Shown here: piece after piece, positions 1 through 5,172 of the stretch
Layout: the number at the start of each line of letters is the position of its first letter
How positions within the stretch are numbered: the stretch's first letter is position 1
Origin: JAJPXI01 sp045595705
GTDB lineage: Bacteria; Bacillota; Clostridia; Oscillospirales; Oscillospiraceae
Assembly (NCBI GenBank): GCA_045595705.1
Contig: JAZOBA010000051.1
Coordinates: forward strand, 1 to 6,032
Direction of reading: 5' to 3'
Length of the DNA stretch: 6,032 bases
Notes under the pieces: model-generated
Seen by the model: the letters and a program-made list of their open reading frames with translations, nothing else
Database searches by the model: none
What the model was told of the DNA's origin: nothing
Program-made: the position numbers and the translations under genes

Positions 1-1
1 A

Positions 2-58
2 GAAAGTGATCAATTAAGTATGTATGACCCGCGGGACCCGTTTACGGGTAGTAAGTAA
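2..58 (+). CDS. C-terminal tail of a protein cut by the window edge, possibly TnpB
   Basis: One plus-strand frame is open from base 2 to a TAA at 56-58 and reads ESDQLSMYDPRDPFTGSK. The residue mix (MYDPRDPF) looks like real protein rather than chance. Only 18 codons are visible, with no start or domain, so the family cannot be read from the peptide itself. The link to TnpB, the RNA-guided nuclease of IS200/IS605 elements, is inferred only from what follows: a structured non-coding stretch ending in a hairpin and TTCAA, which is how tnpB genes normally end. A hairpin (36-49) lies inside the coding tail, consistent with guide RNA scaffolds that overlap the tnpB 3' end. It could instead be the tail of an unrelated gene. 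Confidence 0.45.
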   Translation, partial: ESDQLSMYDPRDPFTGSK

Positions 59-169
59 CAATTGCATGGCTGGCAGGCCAACAAAAAGCGCACTTGTGCG
101 CCGCCAGTAGCATTAGGGCTATGCCCGAAACTGAAATACCCCCCGCTACGCGGGGGGATATTTATTCAA
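36..169 (+). ncRNA. Candidate omega (guide) RNA scaffold
   Basis: Dense base pairing is visible. ACCCG 36-40 pairs with CGGGT 45-49. GCATGGC 64-70 pairs with GCTATGC 118-124 (one G-U). TGGC 71-74 pairs with GCCA 103-106. GCGCAC 88-93 pairs with GTGCGC 96-101. The 3' hairpin is 134-163. The 64-124 stems nest into one long arm. Two local hairpins compete with it: TGGC 67-70/GCCA 77-80 and GGGC 116-119/GCCC 123-126. If this is a TnpB guide RNA, the scaffold ends at the element boundary near 169 and the guide is the flanking DNA from about 170, namely the lysR 3' end. Transcription is not shown, and a dispersed palindromic repeat or another small RNA would look similar. Confidence 0.4.
134..163. 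repeat. Strong GC hairpin: subterminal hairpin, possible lysR terminator
   Basis: An 8-bp perfect stem (CCCCCCGC 139-146, GCGGGGGG 150-157, loop TAC) extends by five A/T pairs (134-138 with 159-163) if A158 bulges. It starts 12 bases past the lysR stop on the minus strand. In that direction it is followed by a mixed tract (CAGTTTCG) rather than a T run, so it is an imperfect intrinsic terminator. On the plus strand it would be the last stem of the putative guide RNA and the subterminal hairpin recognised by a Y1 transposase. Confidence 0.7.
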
Positions 170-174
170 AAATT

Positions 175-1089
175 TTATGTACCGTAAAATTCGGTCATGA
201 CCCGGATGAAAGCATCAATGTGTGGGTTGCGGTTTTCCCGGGTATAAACCGCGCACAGGGAGGAGGATTCGCCCGGCAGTTCAAACTGCTTGATCAGCGG
301 CGACTCGATGCCGCGCAGGAACTGATCGCAGATCAGCACTTCGTCATCGTTTTGCAGGGCGCTGCTCAGTCCGTGGGCACTCAGACTTTCACTTCCAAAG
401 GCCGGGTCAAACCCGTGCTGATTGCAAAGTGCGCGCACCAGCTGCTCCTGATAGGACATGGCCGGGTGTGAGATGGCCAGAAAACGTTGGGTCTGCAGGT
501 CGTCCCATGTGAGCTCCTGCTTGCGGCTCAGCGGATTTGTGGCCAGAACGCAGGCCAGCAGGGGAACCTGCTTGACCTTGTGGACGGCAAACGCAGCGTC
601 CAGCTGGTAGGTCAAAGCCTCCGAAGTGACAACAAGGTCGGCCAGTCTGTTGCGCAGGCGGGCTTCAAACTGCTCGGCCGAGGCCACCTGAAAGGACACC
701 ACAACACCGGGCATGGCTTCGTGGGCCGCCTGCCCAAGGCCGGGAATGGAGGCCAGCTGATTACCCGAGTCAATGATGCAGACGGTCAGCGAAGCCTGAC
801 TGCGCGCCCGTTTGGCGTAGACCTGAGTAAGTGATTGCTCATAATCGTTCAGCATTGCGCTCCACCGGTTGAGCAACTGCTGCCCTTCCTCAGTCAGCTG
901 GACCGGACGGCTGTTGCGCTTGAACAGAGGGAACCCCAGTTCCTGCTCCAGCACGGCGATGCGCCGACTGAGGGTGGACTGCTCCATGTGCATCAGCTCC
1001 GCCGTGCGGGAGAAATTGCGGGTTTCGGCAATGGACAGGAACAGCTTGATTTGAAACAGGTTGACATTCAGTGGAATCGCACGGGCCAT
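175..1089 (-). CDS. LysR-family transcriptional regulator
   Basis: A 304-residue protein, the usual LysR length. The N-terminal winged helix-turn-helix spans about residues 10-70, with the typical recognition segment FSRTAELMHMEQSTLSRRI (26-44) and the wing LGFPLFKRNSRPVQLTEEG (51-69). A linker helix runs to about 95. The remainder (about 100-300) is the periplasmic-binding-protein-like effector domain. LysR proteins bind DNA as tetramers and respond to a small metabolite; the effector cannot be read here. The ATG at 1089 is supported by AAGGAG (1099-1104) with a 9-base gap. The gene has its own extended -10 promoter with an inverted repeat over the -35 region, which suggests autoregulation. 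It follows the cupin/SDR unit on the same strand but is separated by a strong terminator. It is the obvious candidate regulator of that unit, although LysR genes are more often divergent from their targets. The stop lies about 5 bases from the putative element boundary; the length argues against truncation. Confidence 0.93.
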   Translation of the reverse strand: MARAIPLNVNLFQIKLFLSIAETRNFSRTAELMHMEQSTLSRRIAVLEQELGFPLFKRNSRPVQLTEEGQQLLNRWSAMLNDYEQSLTQVYAKRARSQASLTVCIIDSGNQLASIPGLGQAAHEAMPGVVVSFQVASAEQFEARLRNRLADLVVTSEALTYQLDAAFAVHKVKQVPLLACVLATNPLSRKQELTWDDLQTQRFLAISHPAMSYQEQLVRALCNQHGFDPAFGSESLSAHGLSSALQNDDEVLICDQFLRGIESPLIKQFELPGESSSLCAVYTRENRNPHIDAFIRVMTEFYGT

Positions 1090-1098
1090 AAAAACGCT

Positions 1099-1104
1099 CT
1101 CCTT
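1099..1104 (-). promoter_or_regulatory. Ribosome binding site of the lysR gene
   Basis: The minus strand reads AAGGAG, nine bases before the ATG at 1089. It fixes MARAIPLN as the N-terminus. Confidence 0.8.
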
Positions 1105-1146
1105 CCCGGACGGCGTGGGAAATCGCGTGCCGCGGCTGTTTTTTGC

Positions 1147-1155
1147 ATTATATCA
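1147..1155 (-). promoter_or_regulatory. Extended -10 promoter of the lysR gene
   Basis: The minus strand reads TGATATAAT: a perfect TATAAT (1152-1147) preceded by the TGn extension (1155-1153). At a 17-base spacing the -35 would be the poor TTTTCC, so the promoter relies on the extended -10. The predicted start is near 1140, giving a leader of about 50 bases. Confidence 0.7.
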
Positions 1156-1164
1156 GATTTCCTG

Positions 1165-1190
1165 TCACCGGAAAAGGGGCAATCCGGTGA
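1165..1190. promoter_or_regulatory. Inverted-repeat operator candidate at the lysR promoter
   Basis: TCACCGGA (1165-1172) and TCCGGTGA (1183-1190) are perfect 8-base inverted arms with a 10-base spacer. They lie at about -25 to -50 relative to the predicted lysR start, covering the -35 region. This position fits a repressor or autoregulatory LysR site. LysR boxes are typically interrupted dyads with a T...A outline, which this has. No second copy was found near the cupin promoter at 2484-2511 by eye. Confidence 0.5.
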
Positions 1191-1206
1191 TTCTCAGGCT
1201 GGGCGC

Positions 1207-1239
1207 AAAAAAAGAACGCCAACCGAAGTTGGCGTTCTT
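1207..1239 (-). terminator. Intrinsic terminator of the cupin/SDR unit
   Basis: On the minus strand a perfect 12-bp stem (1239-1228 with 1223-1212) is capped by a C(TTCG)G tetraloop and followed by a run of seven T, two of them inside the stem. It begins 14 bases past the SDR stop. The plus-strand side is followed by A residues, so it works in one direction only. It insulates the lysR gene from cupin/SDR transcription. Confidence 0.95.
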
Positions 1240-1252
1240 AAAAAATCTGTAA

Positions 1253-2038
1253 TTAGCCGATGCAGGTCAGGCCGCCATCGGGGTACAGGATGTTGCCGGT
1301 CATGAAGTCGGAAGCGGGGGAGGCCAGGAACAGGGCGGTGCCCACGCAGTCTTCGGGAGCGGCGGTCTTGCGCATGGGAACGGCGTCAGCCAGGCTCTTC
1401 AGATAAGCCTCGCCGCCGCGCTGCTCGATGACGGGAGCCATCATGGGAGTCAGGGTGACGGTGGGACCGAAGGCGTTGACGGTAATGCCGTGGGGGCCGA
1501 ACTCGGAAGCCAGCTGACGGGTCAGCATATCAACGGCGCCCTTGGTGGAGCAGTAAGCAGCGTTGCCGGCGCCCTTGGTGGCGATCTTGCCGCGGACGGA
1601 GGAAACGTTGATGATCTTGCCGTAGCCGTTCTTGATCATGTACTGACCGAAGTGCTTGCAGCTCATCATCACGCCGGCGACGTTGACCTGCAGCATCTGC
1701 ATGTAAACGTCCATGGGGAACTCTTCGGCGGGGAACTTCTTGTTCAGGCCCTGGGAATTGACCAGGATCTCAACAACGCCCATCTCCTCGTTGGCCTTCT
1801 TGGCGCAAGCGGCGACAGACTCTTCGTCGGAAGCGTCGCAGACATAGTAGCGGATTTCCTTGCCGCAGGCGGGCTTGATCTCTGCGCAGGCGCGGATCAG
1901 GGACTCTTCCTTACGGGAAGCGATAGCGACATTACAGCCGGCCTCAGCCAGGCCCTGAGCGACAGCCTGGCCGATACCGCCGGCGCCGCCGATGACAACG
2001 GCATTCTTGCCGGTCAGGTCAAACAACTTGTGGCTCAT
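1253..2038 (-). CDS. Short-chain dehydrogenase/reductase (classical SDR), substrate unknown
   Basis: A 261-residue Rossmann-fold oxidoreductase using NAD(H) or NADP(H), of normal classical-SDR length. Cofactor loop GGAGGIG is at 17-23, with R42 (ASRKEE) after the second strand; a basic residue there often goes with NADP but is not decisive. The NNAG element appears as NSQG (94-97). Catalytic residues are N119 (QVNVAG), a serine in NVSSVRG (S147, or S146), Y162 and K166 (YCSTK). The C-terminal DGG (254-256) is typical. The look is closest to gluconate 5-dehydrogenase or 3-oxoacyl reductase-like SDRs, but these families cannot be separated by eye. The start is fixed by AAGGAG (2047-2052) eight bases before the ATG. 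It lies 29 bases behind the cupin and shares its promoter. Isoleucine is ATC in 14 of 15 positions, pointing to high expression. Confidence 0.93.
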   Translation of the reverse strand: MSHKLFDLTGKNAVVIGGAGGIGQAVAQGLAEAGCNVAIASRKEESLIRACAEIKPACGKEIRYYVCDASDEESVAACAKKANEEMGVVEILVNSQGLNKKFPAEEFPMDVYMQMLQVNVAGVMMSCKHFGQYMIKNGYGKIINVSSVRGKIATKGAGNAAYCSTKGAVDMLTRQLASEFGPHGITVNAFGPTVTLTPMMAPVIEQRGGEAYLKSLADAVPMRKTAAPEDCVGTALFLASPASDFMTGNILYPDGGLTCIG

Positions 2039-2046
2039 TCTTTTTT

Positions 2047-2052
2047 CTCCTT
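2047..2052 (-). promoter_or_regulatory. Ribosome binding site of the SDR gene
   Basis: AAGGAG on the minus strand, eight bases before the ATG at 2038. It gives the downstream gene of the pair its own strong translation signal. Confidence 0.8.
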
Positions 2053-2057
2053 ATGCC

Positions 2058-2075
2058 CTAAGTAAAATTACTTAG
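2058..2075. repeat. Perfect palindrome over the cupin stop codon
   Basis: CTAAGTAA (2058-2065) and TTACTTAG (2068-2075) are perfect inverted arms separated by two bases, and the cupin TAA lies inside. As RNA it would form a weak A/U-rich hairpin in the cupin-SDR gap with no following T run, so it is not a terminator. It could be a processing or stability element, or a protein site. Confidence 0.5.
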
Positions 2076-2409
2076 TCATGGTGACCAGCATCTTGGTGGT
2101 CACGTGGCCGGTGTTGGAGATGGCGCGCTCGGTGCCAACGCCCATGTGGACGGAGTCGCCGTCGTGCATAACGACCTTGGTGCCGTCGCCGAAGGAGATG
2201 GTCACTTCGCCGGACACGCAGTAGTAGATCAGCTCGCAGGGAGCGGGAGCCATGTGGGAGCCGCCGCCGGGCAGGAAGTGGGTCAGGCCCATGGTGGTCT
2301 TGCCTTCGTTGACTTCGTCAGCGTTGTGCAGGCGGGTGGTCAGGCACTCAAAGTGGCCCTTGCCTTCGTAAGTGGTGTAGCCGTCAAAGGGAGTAAACTT
2401 GTGGCTCAT
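2068..2409 (-). CDS. Small single-domain cupin protein with altered metal site
   Basis: 113 residues forming one cupin beta-barrel. Cupin motif 1 is visible around GLTHFLPGGGSHMAPAPCE (41-59) and continues to G67 (CVSGE). The first metal histidine is H52 and the glutamate E59, but the second histidine of HxH is A54. Motif 2 (DGDSVHMGVGTERAISN, 83-99) keeps the glycine turn and N99, but the usual histidine is R95. The normal four-ligand site is therefore incomplete, and the protein may bind a ligand without a catalytic metal. The reading frame is open 23 codons further upstream, but the ATG at 2409 is chosen because AAAGGATG lies 7 bases before it and the predicted transcript starts near 2477. 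It is first in a unit with the SDR. The role is unknown: sugar-acid, lactone or small-molecule binding are possible. Confidence 0.88.
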   Translation of the reverse strand: MSHKFTPFDGYTTYEGKGHFECLTTRLHNADEVNEGKTTMGLTHFLPGGGSHMAPAPCELIYYCVSGEVTISFGDGTKVVMHDGDSVHMGVGTERAISNTGHVTTKMLVTMTK

Positions 2410-2454
2410 GATAAAACATCCTTTCAAATTTAATATGATTTGCCGCAAAGCACG

Positions 2455-2472
2455 GTTCGCTTCGCGGCGAAC
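2455..2472. repeat. Inverted repeat in the cupin 5' leader
   Basis: GTTCGC (2455-2460) and GCGAAC (2467-2472) are perfect arms with a 6-base spacer. They lie just after the predicted transcription start near 2477 and about 45 bases before the cupin ATG. It is either an operator placed to block transcription or a 5' hairpin that stabilises the mRNA. Confidence 0.5.
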
Positions 2473-2483
2473 TCGCACCTTTT

Positions 2484-2511
2484 AGTTTAACACAACCACA
2501 TGGAAAGTCAA
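2484..2511 (-). promoter_or_regulatory. Promoter of the cupin/SDR unit
   Basis: On the minus strand TTGACT (2511-2506), a 16-base spacer, then TAAACT (2489-2484) preceded by TGT, an extended -10 element. The predicted start near 2477 gives a leader of about 68 bases. The near-consensus -35 and extended -10 together suggest strong expression, matching the codon bias of both genes. Confidence 0.7.
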
Positions 2512-2566
2512 GGGAATTCCACCCTGCACCTTCCAATTTATTGCACTTTTTGGGATAAAATCTCGG

Positions 2567-3811
2567 TCATTTTTCACGGAAATACCGCAATACAAGGTCA
2601 AATGCGTGGTGTGCCGCCGTAGTGCGCACCCGTTGGCGGTCGGCTCCGCTCAACTGCAGTTGGCGTACCTCGGTTCCCTCGGGGGAGGCCAGTGCCACGT
2701 ATACCAGTCCGGCCGGATTGCCCATCTCGTCACTGCCCGGGCCGGCTACGCCGGTGGCTGAAACGGCAAGGTCGCAGTTTAAAACCCGGCGGGCACCCTC
2801 GGCCATGGCCTTTGCCACGTTCTCGGACACAGCGCCATATTGATCCAGCAATTTCTGAGGAACCCCCAGTACATTGTGCTTGATTTCGTTGCAGTAACTG
2901 ACCACGCCGCCCTTGAATACGGCTGAGGAGCCGGGCACGTCGGTCATGCGCTTGGCAATCAGACCGCCGGTACAGGATTCAGCGGTGCCCAGCGTCATGC
3001 TGTGGGCTTTGAGTGCCTCCAGCGCCACGGTTTCCAGATTGGGTACGTCGACGCCGTAGATGACGTTGGCCAGCAGAGCGCGTAGTTTTTTCTCCACCGG
3101 ATCGAGCATGGCTTGGGCGGCCTGATGGGTATCGGCCTTGGCGGTGATACGCAGTTCGCATTCGCCTTCCTTGGCGTAGGGGGCAAGGGTGGGGTTGGTC
3201 ATGGAGTTCATTTCGTCGCGCAGCAAAGACTCCAGCGCCGATTCTCCCATGCCAAAGATTTTTAAGGTTCGGGACAGGATGACCCCCTCGCTGAGTTTGG
3301 CCAGATAGGGTCGGGCCTGTTTTTCAAACATATCCATGCACTCGGATGGTGGCCCGGGCAGCATAAGCACATGTTTGCCATTCGTCTCAAAGGCGCATCC
3401 CGGTGCCGTGCCGCGTGCATTGGGGAAAATGGTGCATCCCTCGGGTAGCATGGCCTGCTGCAGGTTGTTTTCCGGCATGGTCTGGCCCCGGCGGGCAAAC
3501 CATGCGCGCAGTTCGTCGGCAATGTCGGTATGAAAGACCAGCTCTTTGCCAAAGGCGCGGGCCAGAATCTGCTTGGTCAGGTCATCGCAGGTGGGGCCAA
3601 GACCGCCGGTGGTGATGATGATATCGGCTCGGTTTTGGGCAATGTCCACCGCCTGCTCCAGTCGGGCGGGGTTGTCCCCAACCACGGTGTGGTAAAAGAC
3701 GTTGAGACCCAGTTCACTGAGTTTGCGGGACAGCAGTTGGGCATCCAGATTGACAGTGCCGCCCAGCAGCAGCTCGGTACCCACCGAGAGAATTTCTACC
3801 CTGTGGCTCAA
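2567..3811 (-). CDS. cinA: CinA-family protein: MoaB-like domain plus NMN deamidase domain
   Basis: 414 residues, the normal length for two-domain CinA. The N-terminal molybdopterin-binding-like domain (about 1-170) shows SVGTELLLG (9-17), ITTGGLGPTCDD (66-77) and LPGPPSE (151-157). In characterised relatives this domain hydrolyses ADP-ribose-type pyrophosphates. A linker domain follows (about 175-250). The C-terminal PncC-like domain (about 255-410) shows AESCTGG (277-283), GGVVSYCNEIK (301-311) and ATGVAGP (352-358); PncC converts nicotinamide mononucleotide to nicotinic acid mononucleotide in pyridine nucleotide salvage. The start is TTG at 3811: no ATG or GTG precedes the conserved VEILSVGTE core, and AAAGAAGGG (3818-3826) sits 6 bases before it. 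The gene follows thiI by 21 bases and has no promoter of its own that I can see. The cinA name comes from competence induction in pneumococcus; no recA lies next to it here. Confidence 0.95.
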   Translation of the reverse strand: MSHRVEILSVGTELLLGGTVNLDAQLLSRKLSELGLNVFYHTVVGDNPARLEQAVDIAQNRADIIITTGGLGPTCDDLTKQILARAFGKELVFHTDIADELRAWFARRGQTMPENNLQQAMLPEGCTIFPNARGTAPGCAFETNGKHVLMLPGPPSECMDMFEKQARPYLAKLSEGVILSRTLKIFGMGESALESLLRDEMNSMTNPTLAPYAKEGECELRITAKADTHQAAQAMLDPVEKKLRALLANVIYGVDVPNLETVALEALKAHSMTLGTAESCTGGLIAKRMTDVPGSSAVFKGGVVSYCNEIKHNVLGVPQKLLDQYGAVSENVAKAMAEGARRVLNCDLAVSATGVAGPGSDEMGNPAGLVYVALASPEGTEVRQLQLSGADRQRVRTTAAHHAFDLVLRYFREK

Positions 3812-3817
3812 ATTAAG

Positions 3818-3826
3818 CCCTTCTTT
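3818..3826 (-). promoter_or_regulatory. Weak ribosome binding site supporting a TTG start for cinA
   Basis: AAAGAAGGG on the minus strand ends 6 bases before the TTG at 3811. It is an imperfect Shine-Dalgarno sequence. With the TTG start it suggests modest translation, perhaps helped by coupling to thiI, whose stop is 21 bases upstream. Confidence 0.5.
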
Positions 3827-3832
3827 CCGGTT

Positions 3833-5005
3833 TCAGCGTTCAATGGAGACGCGCTCGATGCCCTCGACGGCCTCGGCCACCAAAGCGTCGATGTCCAGCG
3901 CGGATTCGGCCTGTTCCACCTCGTCCAGACGGGGACGGGTGCGGGGATGGCGGGGAGTAAAGACGGTGCAGCAGTCCTCGTAGGGCAGGATGGAGGTCTC
4001 CAGTGTGTTGATTTTGCGGGCAATGCGGATGATTTCCTCCTTGTCCATACCAATCAGGGGGCGGAAGACCGGCATATGGCACACGGCGCCGGTGCAGTTC
4101 ATGGCGTCCATGGTCTGGCTGGCCACCTGACCCAGACTTTCGCCGGTGATCAGAGCCTTGGCCTCCACACGCTCGGCCACCTTCTGGGCAATGCGCATCA
4201 TAAAGCGGCGCATGATGACGGTAAACAGTTCATCGGGGCAGTGCTTGCGGATTTCCTCCTGAATGTGGGTGAAGGGCACCACGTGGACAAAGTGACGGCC
4301 GATCCAGGGGGCCAGCAGGCGGGCCAGATCGAGGACCTTTTCTTTGGCCTCGGGGGAGGTGTAGGGGTAGCTGAAGAAGTGGACCATCTCGAGAGCCAGA
4401 CCGCGCTTGGCCATCATCCAGCTTGCCACGGGAGAGTCGATGCCGCCGGACAGCAAACTGACGGCGCGGCCGTTGATGCCCACGGGCAGACCGCCGGCAC
4501 CCGGTTCGGGGTCAGCGTGGACATAGGCGGCGTAATCGCGCACCTCCAGCGTCACGGTCAGTTCAGGGTTGTGCATGTCGGCCTGCAGATGGGGATAGGC
4601 TTCGTGCAGTTCGCCGCCCACATACTGGGACAACTGGATGGAGGTCATGGGGAAGGATTTGTCGGCACGCTTGGATTCCACCTTGAAGGACTTAACGCTC
4701 TCCAGCCGTTCACCCAGATATTCCTTGGCGCACGCCAGCATGGCATCCTTGTCCTTGTCGCAGGCTCGGGCACGGGACAGGCCCACGGCACCGAAGAGCA
4801 TCTTCATCTCCTCGTAAGCACCGTCCATGTCGCAGGTGTCCTCCTGAGGCTCAATGTAGGTGGTGGACTGGCGGGTGTGGATTTTAAACTTGCCGTAGGG
4901 TTTCAGCCGGCGGCGGGCGTTTGTCATCAGTTTTTCCTCAAAGGTGTGGCGGTTGCCGCCCTTGAGCACCAGTTCGCCCAGTTTCAGCAGAATAATTTCG
5001 TTCAT
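3833..5005 (-). CDS. thiI: tRNA 4-thiouridine synthetase ThiI (short form, no rhodanese domain)
   Basis: 390 residues from the chosen start. An N-terminal ferredoxin-like plus THUMP region (about 1-165) binds tRNA. The PP-loop ATP pyrophosphatase domain follows, with SGGIDSP at 186-192, the ALITGESLGQVASQT segment at 284-298, and EDCCTVFTP at 343-351 carrying the conserved cysteine expected to handle sulfur. ThiI adenylates U8 of tRNA and inserts sulfur to give 4-thiouridine, a near-UV sensor; in some bacteria it also supplies sulfur for the thiamine thiazole. The E. coli protein (482 residues) has an extra C-terminal rhodanese domain; this one stops before it, as in Bacillus. The frame is open 12 codons further upstream, but ATG 5005 (MNEIILLKLGE) fits the family start and has GGAAGGA about 10 bases ahead. 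In Bacillus the partner cysteine desulfurase gene is adjacent; here cinA follows and no desulfurase is in view. Confidence 0.96.
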   Translation of the reverse strand: MNEIILLKLGELVLKGGNRHTFEEKLMTNARRRLKPYGKFKIHTRQSTTYIEPQEDTCDMDGAYEEMKMLFGAVGLSRARACDKDKDAMLACAKEYLGERLESVKSFKVESKRADKSFPMTSIQLSQYVGGELHEAYPHLQADMHNPELTVTLEVRDYAAYVHADPEPGAGGLPVGINGRAVSLLSGGIDSPVASWMMAKRGLALEMVHFFSYPYTSPEAKEKVLDLARLLAPWIGRHFVHVVPFTHIQEEIRKHCPDELFTVIMRRFMMRIAQKVAERVEAKALITGESLGQVASQTMDAMNCTGAVCHMPVFRPLIGMDKEEIIRIARKINTLETSILPYEDCCTVFTPRHPRTRPRLDEVEQAESALDIDALVAEAVEGIERVSIER

Positions 5006-5063
5006 CGGTCGCAATTCCTTCCGTATATGGTTATGATGCACAGTTGTGAAATAATAACAACAT

Positions 5064-5092
5064 ATTTTATCGCAGATTTAGAAAAGACGCAA
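5064..5092 (-). promoter_or_regulatory. Putative promoter of thiI-cinA
   Basis: On the minus strand TTGCGT (5092-5087), a 17-base spacer, then TAAAAT (5069-5064). The predicted start near 5057 gives a leader of about 50 bases before the ATG at 5005. It lies back to back with the promoter of the pseudouridine synthase gene, with 12 bases between the two -35 boxes. Confidence 0.55.
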
Positions 5093-5104
5093 GGGCGCAA
5101 CCCA

Positions 5105-5133
5105 TTGATTTTTGCCCCTTCCGCCGATATAAT
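5105..5133 (+). promoter_or_regulatory. Promoter of the pseudouridine synthase gene
   Basis: TTGATT (5105-5110), a 17-base spacer, then a perfect TATAAT (5128-5133). The predicted start near 5140 gives a leader of about 33 bases, enough for the ribosome site at 5159-5164 and little else. Confidence 0.8.
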
Positions 5134-5158
5134 AGGCATGAGAAATCCAATTCCTTTC

Positions 5159-5164
5159 AAAGGA
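5159..5164 (+). promoter_or_regulatory. Ribosome binding site that decides the synthase start
   Basis: AAAGGA ends 8 bases before the ATG at 5173. Two earlier in-frame ATGs (5164, 5167) overlap or touch this site and are too close to use it, so 5173 is preferred. Confidence 0.75.
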
Positions 5165-5172
5165 TGATGTAT

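Larger units (their letters stand above)
1..169 (+). mobile_element. Right end of a putative IS200/IS605-type (tnpB) element
   Basis: In sequence: a gene tail ending at 58, about 75 bases of nested inverted repeats, a GC-rich hairpin (8-bp core 139-157), then TTATTCAA about 12 bases beyond the hairpin core, directly before the lysR 3' end. Known: IS200/IS605 elements lack terminal inverted repeats. They carry subterminal hairpins and are cut by a Y1 transposase at short tetranucleotide sites; IS608 uses TCAA on the right, about 10 bases from its hairpin. Inference: the right boundary lies near 169/170 and the element extends left out of the window. The left end, transposase and most of tnpB are not visible, so assignment rests on architecture alone. 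An unrelated intergenic palindromic repeat is the main alternative. Confidence 0.45.

Noticed and set aside
1..170. CRISPR array or tRNA gene in the structured left region
   Set aside because: There are no repeat units at regular spacing, and no cloverleaf or T-loop GTTCRA signature was found.
94..471. A plus-strand open frame starting inside the structured region and running over lysR
   Set aside because: It crosses the hairpin at 134-163 and then reads the antisense of lysR, and no family features are seen.
1490..2065. A 191-codon plus-strand open frame opposite the SDR
   Set aside because: Low-complexity A/G/L/D-rich antisense translation of the strongly codon-biased SDR gene. The sense strand has the full SDR motif set.
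2410..2478. A 23-codon N-terminal extension of the cupin
   Set aside because: It would begin at the predicted transcription start, has no ribosome site and contains a dyad; ATG 2409 has a good site.
5006..5041. A 12-codon N-terminal extension of ThiI
   Set aside because: ThiI proteins begin close to the conserved ILLKLGE core, and the GGAAGGA site favours ATG 5005.
5041..5158. Riboswitch (for example thiamine pyrophosphate) ahead of thiI
   Set aside because: The leader is only about 50 bases, with no TPP-box-like conserved segments or terminator/antiterminator pair.
3530..5167. A 545-codon open frame on the plus strand covering thiI and part of cinA
   Set aside because: It is the antisense shadow of two well-recognised genes. 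The translation is rich in G, H, Q, V and A with no recognisable domain, as expected opposite GC-rich third positions, and it has no clear ribosome site.
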